This document shows, one piece after another, positions 54,526 through 64,000 of a stretch of DNA of 64,000 nt. The position numbers and the translations under genes are program-made. A model generated the notes under the pieces. It had not been told where the DNA came from and did not search any database. It saw only the letters and a list, made by a program, of their open reading frames with translations. Numbering within the stretch: position 1 is the first letter of the stretch; each line of letters starts with the position of its first letter. This stretch comes from Apostichopus japonicus (taxonomy: Eukaryota; Echinodermata; Holothuroidea; Aspidochirotida; Stichopodidae): assembly GCF_037975245.1 (NCBI RefSeq), contig NC_092574.1, positions 7,378,213 to 7,442,212 of the forward strand. Direction: 5' to 3'.

Positions 54526-55403
54526 ATACTTAGCAATACTAATCCCTGCCAACGGTCTTGGTTACATATGTAGTTTGGAACCTATACTCTGTGGTTGGAG
54601 AAGTAGGTCAGAGTGCTAGTGTGTTGTCTGGATTGTTAAGGGTGTCAGTGATTCGCGCGGGAAATGGAGAAAAGACTTTGCACGGGAAATGGATAAATGA
54701 TTAAAGAGATGGTGCATCGAATATCCATCCATTTACTTAGGCCATCCGTTGGCACAGAAATGAGTTCGGGGAAACAAAACCTAAAGCTAATTTTATATTT
54801 ATCCATAGGCACCTTTTTAACTCTTTAAACAACCATAGTGTCGCTGAATTAACATGTAAATGAATCTAGGTGATAGAATACGTGGCATGTTTCAATCATG
54901 AATTTGTATTTGCCTCGTGGTAAATGCTTCAAGATACAGTCAATTCTCTCTCTCTCTCTGTCTAAATCATTTATATATGTTTAATTGCGACATACGGGTA
55001 CAGAAAGACTCCCAAGTCGTAAATCCTACTTTAGTTTTCGATAAAGGAGCCTGAATATTTCTAAAACCAAATTACGTTCTAAAATGACTAAAGTCAAAGA
55101 CATTTCGAGGAAGTAGGTGCCACTTTCTTATTCACAAAATATGAAAAGAAAGAATTTAGAATTAAATTATTAATTCGTTTTATATTTCTTCTTTTTGTGT
55201 AGCCTTGATCGACACCTTTATAAGGAGAATTTTGCAAACACGTTCCTCATTCGACGTATCAAAATAACATTTTCATATGTGTTTCAAATTCGTTTATTAT
55301 ACCGGGAAACAACTATATTATATGAATATTTCAAGTGTTAGCACTTAACACAGTACATATTTATGACATTTATCGGTAACCATATGAAGCTACATGTTAT
55401 TAC

Positions 55404-55829
55404 GGTGACAGCCCGATATTCATAAGGTTCAATTTTCATAAGGTTCATTGTTCATAAGGGTCATCATCCATAAGGTTCATTGTTCATAAGGTTCGCTATT
55501 CATAATGAGCAAAAAGGTTTATTGTTCATAAGGTTTTCTATTCATAATGAAAAAAAAAATTATGAATTAATATGAATAATGAATCTTTTTGTCTATTATG
55601 GATTAAGAACCCTTTGTTCTATTATGAATATCGAACCCTTTGTCCCATTATGAAAAACGAACCTTTTTATCCCATTATGGATATCGAACCGTTTTGCCCA
55701 TTATGAATATCGAACCTTTGTTTTCATTATGAATACCGGACCTTATGAATTATGATCCCTTTTAATTATGAATAAAGAACCCTTATTTCCATTATGAATA
55801 GCGGACCTTATGAATATCGGGCAGACCCC
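55404..55829. mobile_element. MITE with 25-bp inverted repeats and 8-bp target duplication
   Basis: The element begins GGTGACAGCCCGATATTC and ends GAATATCGGGCAGACCCC. The terminal 25 bases match as inverted repeats at 22 positions, including the exact GCCCGATATTCATAAGGT block. GTTATTAC is duplicated at 55396-55403 and 55830-55837 and is present once in unit 2, which is a natural empty site. The interior is made of TTCATAAGGTTC in the left half and GAACCNTTTTGNCCATTATGAAT in the right, so the whole 426 bp folds back. GG-start ends with an 8-bp duplication could be Merlin- or hAT-like; I cannot decide. Confidence 0.9.
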
Positions 55830-56310
55830 GTTATTACAGAGGTGTGCACGTCTTAGCCATAACCATGGCTGTAATCGTTGGCAATTTTAGTTGAGTAAGG
55901 TGCATATACTACCGTGTTATAGGCTTATAGCTATGTATGACCTGTGTATACGATATATGCATGTGTATACGAAGGATAAACGGTTTAATGTTATCCTTTT
56001 CCTGCAACTTTCATCATACTGATGCACCTCAAGAAAGAAATTGACAGTAAAGTAAAAACAAGGTGAAGGAAGAGGATAAGTACCTTCTTCATTAAATATG
56101 ATTTTACCGCACCTTGAACGGTTTATATATGCGTATTGTTCTATTGTTTTAGTCTGAAATTGACTGACAATGCAACCATCTTTGTTGGAGATCCCGCTAA
56201 TGGTACTTAAAGAACATTTGAGATATTCCTCAGAAAGTGGTTACTTAGACATCTAAATGTATTTTTTACCACATTCTTAATTTACCAATCTGAATAAATA
56301 TATATTGAAC

Positions 56311-56612
56311 GGTGGTGTGGCCGAGTGGATAAAGACGGTGGAATTTGAAGCAACGAGGCTTTAGAAATCGAGAGGCTCCGGGTTCGAAACCCGGCCGGGT
56401 CATAGTAAGGTGGGTTTTTCATCCAAGAGCAATCTACGGTTTTCCCATCTGAAATGACTTTCTAAATTGAAAAGATTCCAAAGTTGAGTTAAAATGTTGA
56501 GTTGGAAGCCACCCGACGTGTTATAAGTTGTAATCCATAAGTCCTTGCGGGCCTCTCCCACATTTGTGGTCGCTTAAGCGTCGTAAAAATAACTGCTGAT
56601 TATTATTATTTA
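56311..56612 (+). mobile_element. tRNA-derived SINE family C, copy 1
   Basis: The head resembles a class II (Ser/Leu) tRNA: box A GTGGCCGAGTGGATAAAG and box B GGGTTCGAAACCC, with a long variable region. The body contains AAGGTGGGTTTTTCATCC and CCACCCGACGTGTTATAAG, and the tail is a TTA repeat. The acceptor stem does not pair, so it is not a functional tRNA. Confidence 0.85.
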
Positions 56613-57005
56613 TATATTTCCTTATCTGTATATATTTGGTTGTTTTGTATATAGAAGTAACGGATTTCACAATGCATCATCGGCTCTATGAACTGCAACG
56701 TCAATAATTTTCATATCGTAAATAGTGTCTTGTGGGATATCGTTATAGTGCTGCATACATGCATGTATTACTATATGAATAAGGTTTTATCTTCAGGTAT
56801 AAATTTTAAAAATACTCGGACACAGTACACATTTATGACATTTATCGGTAACCATATGAAGTTATATGTTATTACATAGGTTTGCACGTCTTAGCCATAA
56901 CCATATGGCAGTCATCGTTGACAATTTTAGTTGAGTATAAGGTGCATATATTGCCGTGCTATAGGTCCATAGCTATGTATGACCTGTGTATACTATACTA
57001 TATAT

Positions 57006-57228
57006 ACTAGCAGGGCACTCATACAGGAACACCAAGGAACCAGTCTCTGAACTTATCATGTGGACACCAAAACATGGAAGGAGAAAGGGGAAAACATAAG
57101 CTCAGCTATATAGATGTAGTTGCTAGGGACATCGGGGTGCTTCAAACTGATCTTCCTAACTTGATGAGGGACAGAAATAAATGGGCAAATCTCAACATGA
57201 TTTCGACTTCTGTCGACTAGAGAGAGAG
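57006..57228 (+). mobile_element. 5'-truncated LINE fragment, 3' end of reverse transcriptase ORF
   Basis: The translation reads MWTPKHGRRKG and then, after a frameshift near 57095, SYIDVVARDIGVLQTDLPNL and MRDRNKWANL before a TAG at 57218. This W.PKHGRR...YID...D.G......L...M.DR..W pattern is the usual C-terminal tail of non-LTR retrotransposon reverse transcriptase proteins. An 11-bp direct repeat ATACTATATAT flanks it (56995-57005 and 57229-57239), and AGAGAGAG forms the 3' tail. Unit 1 of the duplication has no such insert. Confidence 0.82.
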
Positions 57229-57591
57229 ATACTATATATGGTAGTGTATACGAACGATAAACGGTTTAATGTTATCCTTTTACTGCAACTTTCATCATAC
57301 TGATGCACCTCAAGAAGAAATTGACAGTAAAGTAAAAACAAGGTGAAGGAAGAGAATAAAGTACCTTCTTAATTAAATATGATTTTACCGCACTTTGAAC
57401 GGTTTATATATGCGTATTGTTCTATTGTTTTAGTCTGAAATTGACTGACAATGCAACCATCTTTGTTGGAGATCCCGCTAATGGTACTTAAAGAACATTT
57501 GAGATATTCCTCAGAAAGTGGTTACTTTGACATCTAAATATATTTGGTACCACCTTCTTAATTTACCAATCTGAATAAATCTATATTAACC

Positions 57592-57900
57592 GGTGGTGTG
57601 GCCGAGTGGATAAAGACGGTGGAATTTGAAGCAATGAGGCTTAGAAATCGGGAGGCTCCGGGTTCGATACCCGGCCGGGTCATAGTAAGGTGGGTTTTTC
57701 ATCCAAGAGCAATCTACGGTTTTCCCATCTGAAATGACTTTCTAAATTGAAAAGATTCCAAAGTTGAGTTAAAATGTTGAGTTGGAAGCCACCCGACGTG
57801 TTATAAGTTGTAATCCATAAGTCCTTGCGGGCTTCTCCCACATTTGTGGTCGCTTGAGCGTCGTAAAAATAACTGCTGATTATTATTATTATTATTATTT
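57592..57900 (+). mobile_element. tRNA-derived SINE family C, copy 2
   Basis: Copy within duplication unit 2, nearly identical to the one at 56311, with box B GGGTTCGATACCC and a longer TTA tail. It was copied with the duplication and is not an independent insertion. Confidence 0.85.
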
Positions 57901-58113
57901 ATTTATTTCCTTATCTGTATATATTTGGTTGTTTTGTATATAGAAGTAACGGATTTCACAATACATCATCGGCTCTATGAACTGCAAAGACAATAATTTT
58001 CATATCGTAAATAGTGTCTTGTGGGATTTCGTTATAGTGCTGCATATACAGGCATGTGTTATTATATGAATAAGGTTTTATGTTCAGGTATAAATTTAAA
58101 AAATACTCGGACA

Positions 58114-59026
58114 CATTTATAACTGATACCTTAACAGAGAAAGAAACAACGTATCTTTGTCGTTTGCAAAGTTATAGCGGCCATTAAACTCTTGTCCATG
58201 TTTTAGTTCATACTTTTTCACAGTTTTGGCGTCCATAAATAGTAATTTATCATTATAAATCAAGCGAGGGTATTAATGGTTGCATATAACCCGTATACGC
58301 TGCTAGCTGTTTCAACCATCGTCCGTAGCATTCATAAATCTGAAATTAATATGACTGTGCATATACATCACCAAAATAGGTAAGCCATATCGGGAGAGTG
58401 TCGGATTTATAGTAGGTCTAACATCAAAGTCAGTTTGTTATGATGTTGATATTGAAACTATAGTAAGGTGAATTACCTTTCTTTTTTTGTGTGGGGGGGG
58501 GGGGGGGATATTTAAGTGCACTTAACTTGTATACTGATATATATTCAGTTGAAAATCACGTTGAAAATACAGCTGTATATGCAGGTCAGAATTTAAATAA
58601 AACATATTGCATATATTTTCATTCATTCAAAATCATTTTGACAAGGAATGAATTGTTTTCTTCATACTTAGGCCTACATCTCTTGAGGTTCTACATAATT
58701 CTACAGATTATCTATTTTATTCGTTATTCGATCCACAGTGTTTAAAAAAACTTCGACGCATCTCATTTTTCTTTCTTTCTATCTTTGTCTTTTATATCCT
58801 ATCCCATTCCGTTTTTCTTTCACTTCCTCTCTAACGAAATATCCTTGTGCATGCAGGTCAAGTCAAATGTTGTCAAATGTTGTAATCTAAATGACTAAGT
58901 TTCCATATAGTAGGTTGCACAAGATAAATAATTAAGGCTAACAGTGCAAAACTGATAAAATTCTGCAAAATGATAATCTGTCATTTAATCGACTAATCTC
59001 CGTCTGTTTTTAATATCTCACTACAG
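58114..59026. other. 3' end of intron 3
   Basis: AT-rich sequence with a G run near 58492-58508. Nothing recognised before the acceptor site. Confidence 0.5.
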
Positions 59027-59131
59027 GCTCAGATCAAATTAGATGAGTATTTCAGGATGTATACCAACCTATCATTAGTCCTAACCAAGAACTTCGTAGA
59101 AGATCCATACGAACAAATACAAGAACTAAAG
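59027..59131 (+). CDS. GABA-B-type receptor, coding exon 4
   Basis: It encodes 35 residues (246-280), AQIKLDEYFRMYTNLSLVL and onward to EDPYEQIQELK. This matches the GABBR1 stretch STLDDLEERVKEAGIEIT...FSDPAVPVKNLK, the helix and strand leading into lobe 2. Asn259 in TNLS is a glycosylation sequon. The acceptor is tatctcactacag and the donor AAG|gtaggc, phase 0 on both sides. Confidence 0.92.
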
Positions 59132-59276
59132 GTAGGCTGACATCAGATATTTCATCTCCTTGCTTACAATCATGTTCATTTTGGATAGCATGTTAAGCCT
59201 ATACTAATGAACATTCAAGTATGCACTATATATAAAATCCTTTCTTCTTCCCTTGTAGAAACCATTTACTTACATT

Positions 59277-59643
59277 CAAGGGCGTAGGAACCGGGGGGGG
59301 GGACTGGGGGCGCCAGCCCCCCCAGTGAAAAATATGGGGGGGCGGAAGTATCATTCCGCCCCCCCCCCCCGCTCCGCATGTCAGAAAACCCCTTTTTCAT
59401 TTCCAAATGAGAAAAAAATCTCATTTTGAGCACCAAATTGCATTTAAGGCCAGGTGAAAATGCAAAATTCTTTACAAAATGGAGTGGGAATTGAAGTGTG
59501 CTATATTGCACCAAATTGCATCTGAGGCCACCTGAAAATGCAAAAAAAATTCCAAAGGGGAGGGGCACTTAAACCCCTACCCCAGGCCGGCCATCAGTCT
59601 TCAGCCCCCTCCCCCCACTCAAAAGTACCTTCCTACGCCAATG
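59277..59643 (+). mobile_element. hAT-type MITE, copy 3
   Basis: A 367-bp element starting CAAGGGCGTAGGAACC and ending CTTCCTACGCCAATG, with a perfect 8-bp target duplication CTTACATT (59269-59276 and 59644-59651). It is the inverted counterpart of the copy at 33778 and shares its interior and terminal poly-G/poly-C tracts. It lies only 145 bp downstream of exon 4. Confidence 0.92.
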
Positions 59644-61125
59644 CTTACATTGTAATACCTTGTTCTTCCTTATGTCTGGGTAGTTGAAACATATTACATA
59701 TGTCCCATAAGATAATGTTGAATCTCTCATTCTTCGCTCACTATATATATTTCGCGGTATGCATCAAGTCATTCTTCTAATTTAAAAGAGAGTGTTGCAG
59801 ATCATTTGTCATTTTAAGAGGATAAGTTTTTGTCAACTGGTTAAGCTTAAACATAATTCAAAAATTTCGCTAAACCGGTATATATACAAACAGATGCCGG
59901 AAGTAATGTGATATATTCAAACCATTGCTACAACAAATGATCAAATACGTGATTATCCGGAGTTTTTTAGTTGATTGTCTGAAGAATGCATCGAGACTTT
60001 CAGTAAAACTTAATCGAATCGTACAGAACTGTAATGCTTTTTTTGCTTTTTTACATGGAAACTTTTGCTTCATATCTTGCGAGAAAATGCAAATAGACCA
60101 AATAGGCTGGTGTTCTCTAAGCTCTTTACAATCGTTATACGCTATTTGTCTTGATATCAAAAAGCTAGACTTATTTCCCTCGGCGAGAAATTTTTAACGC
60201 ACCATGGAGATTGAAACAAGTTTCCAGTAGTCCTTCAGATTTGGGAATACTTCCTGCTACTGCAAGCAAAGAGGAGGAGGAAACAGCATTTCTTGTTTGT
60301 CAATGGCTGGCTATGTAGTCTGTGGTGTTTAATGTTGTGATCGAAAAGCTTTCGTTGGCAGAAGAACGTTAATACGGTAGAAGATACTATTACTGTGGCT
60401 AAGGGTTTTTGTTTACCTAGAAAATATCCAACATTTGAGCCAACATCTTTGCTAGAAAATAAGTTTAGCATATATGCATAACCTATACTTTTCCCTGTCA
60501 CTGTATTTGGGTATACCATGATGGCTTTGTATCAACTTGCTATTATTTTCAGCTTAAATAACAGAGGCATGTCCTACAGCGACAGTGTTGTCTTTCTATG
60601 ACATGAAATTGAACATGTTTTCATAAATTAATTATAATGTTGACAGATTTGTTTCTGCCCTTAACTAGTTTACACAAGGAATTGTCTATACCGTGAATAT
60701 TTTATGTTTGACCATTTGGTTTGAAACACTCAATTTTTTCTTATAACGACACAGGAAACTCACACCATCTCCTCCCACCCCCCCCCCCCATTTTTTTTGC
60801 AAATGTCCGTTCAGTTATTGTAGGAAAACGCTTATCACGTATGACTTATCACATGAAAATGGAAAATGAAAATAGTTTTCTTTCTTTTACCCTTTCTTTG
60901 TATATTTTAAAGGAAATTTGACAAACCAAAAAAAAAAACAATATTGTAATGGAATCAATAGTAATTCATTGCAGTACATCATATATCAGTCAATGCATAA
61001 AGGTTCTCTTTAAAACTCGTGTTTTTTTAACCATAAGTTCTTTTCATTTCTGGTTAAACCTGTAGAGCAAAGCTTAGGCCAAAAATTGCATTGGTCTGTA
61101 TTCAGGGGAGCAGGGGTGTATTCCC

Positions 61126-61214
61126 CTCCTCCCTCCTCCCTCCTCCCTCCTCCCTCCTCCCTCCTCCCTCCTCCCTCCTCCCTCCTCCCTCCTCCCTCCT
61201 CCCTCCTCCCTCCT
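61126..61214. repeat. (CCCTCCT)n heptanucleotide array
   Basis: About 12.5 near-perfect copies of a 7-bp unit. The minus strand is (GGGAGGA)n and could form G-quadruplexes; the plus strand could form an i-motif. Confidence 0.95.
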
Positions 61215-62734
61215 TGCAACCTTACGTTAACATTCAAAATGGCTGCTTAGTTATTTGCACAAAACATCCGTTTTGATCTAATTATAGACTTAATTGATAG
61301 CCTTATTATCCATAAAAAGCACCATTGGACAAAAATATGATTTGATCTGGGAAGTAGGAACCTCAGACCCTTCTATTTGGGAGCTCAACGACCTCAGTGT
61401 AAACCATCTTCTTTCTAAATCTTAGATTTCGTCTAGACTATGATTACGGTTTCTTTAATGATTGATTGATTGATTTAGACACATTCAAAGACATATCATC
61501 CAACTCACATCGATCGCAATATTTTTTTATTTTTTTTCGATCACAATATTGTTTTCCAATTACTAGTTTCCAGTCGAATATGTAGTTCCTACACTTTGTT
61601 CCTCTGATAATTTTTCTTATAGTTCAGTCTTTTCCTATATACGAAAAAAAAACAAAGGCTTGACTTCTTCAACTTCACAGACAAACTTAATGAACTATAC
61701 ATTATTACTACATTTCAGCACCACATAATATCGACAATTTATCCAAACATTGTTGTCAAAAATTTGGCTTTAGCAGGATCATTGGAAATATAAATGACTG
61801 TGAGTGAACCTCCATTGATCGTCATGAAATGGAATATGCAAACTTAACTTGTTCATTGTCTGTCCACAATTACTGCGTATATATTTCTACGAATTTCAAA
61901 ACCCTAATGTAATTAAGGGATATAGTTTGTTCCTTTTCGCGGAGGACCGCAAACCGCAAACCAAACCAAGCCAAGCAAACAGAATCATTGAAGAATTTTA
62001 TCAGAATTTTATTGAATTAACTTTGTCATCAACCCTGATGTATAAGATGAATGACGTTTAAACTTAGAGCTTTATTCATAGTTCCTTTAGTCGTGAATAA
62101 GGCAAGAATGCACACTTCCCTGAGATGGATGACGTCAGTGAAACCGACCGGATTCTCCGTATCCGTCGACTAAAGAATTATCATTTAATTGCATTTTCAA
62201 AAGAAAGAGTAAATTCAAGCTCTAGACAAGCTTGTCAACTATAATTTAACGCCTTGACGCATTTTTTCATCTGTGTCTAAAAATTGAACATAACTTAAGA
62301 CGACATGCATAACGTTAACTGCAGAGAAGATTGTCGGAATTTGTGAAATCAAACAAACAAACTAAATAAATTAGAGATAGAGAGACGACAGAAAATAGCT
62401 GTCGAAAATAACCGTTGAACTTTTGTGTCTGGTTGACTCCTAATTTTATTCTTTTATTTTTAAATTATTTGTAAAAAGTGAGTGACAAAAAAAAAAAAAA
62501 AAAAAAAAAAACTTTTTTTTTTTCAGCCTGTCTTCGTTTCTTTCAGAATATTCAAAATGTTGATAAATACGCCCATCCCATTTTCATCCCCGTTGGTGCC
62601 CTAAACTTTCTGTTGTTGCTTTACTCTCTCCACTCATTTAACGTAACACATCATACAAATGAGGGCTAATTTGTAGGGTTTAGGTGTAGGGTCACGCTTC
62701 AGTGAAGTCTAAAGGGATACAGGTCAACTACATC

Positions 62735-62934
62735 ATCGCTTCTCGGCCTTTTAGCTAAGATCATGTGTAGTATCTGTTCCCTTTCGAGGGGAATGGTGAT
62801 GCACACCTGACGATGATCACACAGTCACAGTCCCGATGCAAGGGGACTGGGGTTGAGAGCGGATCAGTCGTTTGGTAGTTTGGTTTTCGTGCCCATGCAG
62901 GTTCTTTCCTGGGCGACTTTTCCTTAAAAAAAAA
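62735..62934 (+). mobile_element. U2 snRNA-headed SINE, copy 2
   Basis: It begins exactly like U2 snRNA (ATCGCTTCTCGGCCTTTT, then AGCTAAGATCATGTGTAGTATCTGTTC with one difference in the first segment), then departs from U2. The body matches 16278-16459 and adds ACTGGGG after GATGCAAGGGG, giving a perfect hairpin AGTCCC-GATGCAAG-GGGACT, and an ATG near the last hairpin. It ends TTCC, TTAAAAAAAAA. I could not find a clear target duplication. Because the 5' end is complete it may be closer to the source element than copy 1. Confidence 0.78.
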
Positions 62935-63686
62935 GGATCACCTCTGTCATGTTAAATCATTTTAAGCAGCTTATTGGGAATTAACTATTCAAAAATCGCC
63001 ACTGACACAAAAAAAAAAAAAATTAGAGACCCTCCAAAACAGTCTTAGTTTCACCATGCTTAAAATAGCAAACCTTTCAGTCTCGGATTAGTTCGGATCA
63101 GGTGGAAAAAACTCGACTAAACCAGCTGCAACTATTTGAAGCATGTCTATCATATCTTTTCAGTCTCAGTTTGGTAGCTGTGTATTAGGCACCTGTAGTG
63201 TCACGCTATGTACGCTGATGTGCTTTTAAACATGTAGTGAGATAGGAAGTATGTTTTGGGTTTTTCTGTGAGAAAGATTATATTCCCTTGAAAGACATTT
63301 TGCTTTGTGATTAGTAGTTTTCTTCCTCAAAATCATTTGAGACTTGGTGCCTCTTTCTTCAGAAGGCTAAGGGTAAGAGAAAATTCAATTTAGGTGAGTT
63401 TAGAGTCAATTATATATTGAGATTGGTCACAACCAAAGAAATTCAAAACCTAGAGGATTTTCTTTCCTATGCTTAATTTTTTTTTCATCTTCTTTTCATT
63501 ATTGCTTTTTATTATATCTCTGCAGCTGATGTCGTTTTTTGATCAAATTTTTCTCTATAATTTCTTAATAAATTTATCCTTGCCAGTGTGTAAGTTTATA
63601 GTATAGAGTTCTTCATAGAGTTTTATCACCGTAGGTCGTTCATCTTTCTATATATATATATATTCCCCCTTTTTTCTTTCTTCAAG

Positions 63687-63752
63687 GACAAAGACGTTCG
63701 GATTATCATTGGTAGCTTCCAAGAGACGACTGCACGTAGAGTATTTTGTGAG
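63687..63752 (+). CDS. GABA-B-type receptor, coding exon 5
   Basis: It encodes 22 residues (281-302), DKDVRIIIGSFQETTARRVFCE, matching [20 protein letters not shown] of GABBR1 and [20 protein letters not shown] of GABBR2, the second strand and helix of lobe 2. The acceptor is a long pyrimidine tract ending ttcaag, and the donor is GAG|gtgcgt. Intron 5 begins at 63753 and runs past the window, so the remaining Venus-flytrap exons and the membrane domain are not seen. Confidence 0.93.
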
Positions 63753-64000
63753 GTGCGTTCATATATATTCTAACTTCTTTATTATGGAAATGATTTTCCC
63801 TCCCCCCTTAAATATACCTCACAAAATGTCTGCGGCTTAGCTAGGATGTTTTTTTTCTTCTATTTTCTTTTGGGTGTATGTGTATGAAAAGTCATGCTAT
63901 GCCCTCTGGTTGAAGCAGATGTCCTTGAAAAGTTTAATAAATGAGGGCAAGCATTTTATTACAAGTCAAAATCAAGGGCGATCTAATCGGAACATTGCGT
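63753..64000 (+). other. Start of intron 5
   Basis: Only the donor gtgcgt and AT-rich intronic sequence are present before the window ends. Confidence 0.7.

Larger units (their letters stand above)
55347..56819. repeat. Segmental tandem duplication, unit 1
   Basis: The unit runs from ACAGTACATATTTATGACAT to TTTTAAAAATACTCGGACAC. Without its MITE insertion it is about 1.04 kb and very similar to unit 2. It includes a SINE of family C. Confidence 0.9.
56820..58113. repeat. Segmental tandem duplication, unit 2
   Basis: It starts ACAGTACACATTTATGACAT at the junction with unit 1 and ends CTCGGACAC at 58113. It lacks the MITE of unit 1 and instead carries a LINE fragment at 57006-57228. Confidence 0.9.
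59132..63686 (+). other. Intron 4 of the receptor gene (4.6 kb)
   Basis: It contains a MITE, a 7-bp repeat and a U2-headed SINE, listed separately. Bases 59652-61120, 61215-62734 and 62935-63686 are AT-rich with homopolymer runs (a poly-A at 62488-62511 followed by T) and no gene I can recognise. Confidence 0.8.

Noticed and set aside
56311-56403. A tRNA-Ser or tRNA-Leu gene
   Set aside because: Boxes A and B are good but the acceptor ends do not pair and a long SINE body with a TTA tail follows.
62735-62780. A genuine U2 snRNA gene
   Set aside because: Identity with U2 stops after about 45 bases, there is no U2 Sm site or 3' stem, and a second copy with the same non-U2 body has target duplications.

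Overview
This is a stretch of an animal nuclear genome. Spliced exons with GT-AG introns, tRNA- and snRNA-derived SINEs, hAT-type miniature transposons and very many (TA)n microsatellites all point to a metazoan. The SINE style and the GABA-B-like receptor suggest an invertebrate deuterostome, perhaps an echinoderm, but nothing in the window fixes the species.

One gene is well supported. Five plus-strand exons (8302-8727, 46735-46872, 50587-50757, 59027-59131, 63687-63752) join in one frame with consensus splice sites. They encode a signal peptide and about 255 residues of the Venus-flytrap ligand-binding domain of a metabotropic GABA-B-type class C receptor. All exons after the first have lengths divisible by three, and all introns are phase 0. 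The gene runs off the right edge, so the rest of the Venus-flytrap domain, the seven-helix domain and the tail lie beyond base 64000. Intron 1 is about 38 kb and holds most of the window. Several residues that contact GABA in vertebrate GABBR1 are replaced.

Region by region: bases 1-8300 are upstream non-coding DNA with a hAT MITE (17-324), a minus-strand tRNA-derived SINE (about 2938-3055) and TA arrays. Intron 1 (8728-46734) carries a 303-bp fold-back element, two copies of a tRNA-SINE family, a U2-snRNA-headed SINE with an 11-bp target duplication, a minimal type I hammerhead ribozyme on the minus strand (17596-17640), an 820-bp CCAT/CCAG array, a GCGCAT-TA array, two hAT-type elements with perfect 8-bp target duplications, and a 1.4-kb TTGACA-rich minisatellite. 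Introns 2 and 3 contain a 170-bp tandem duplication, a 400-bp pyrimidine tract, a hammerhead-like hairpin and a 1-kb tandem segmental duplication. In that duplication one unit carries a MITE and the other a LINE fragment, and each unit preserves the other's empty site. Intron 4 holds a hAT MITE, a 7-bp G-quadruplex-type repeat and a second U2-headed SINE.

No prokaryotic features, CRISPR arrays or operons are present. Most open frames over 60 codons are microsatellite or chance frames and were left out.
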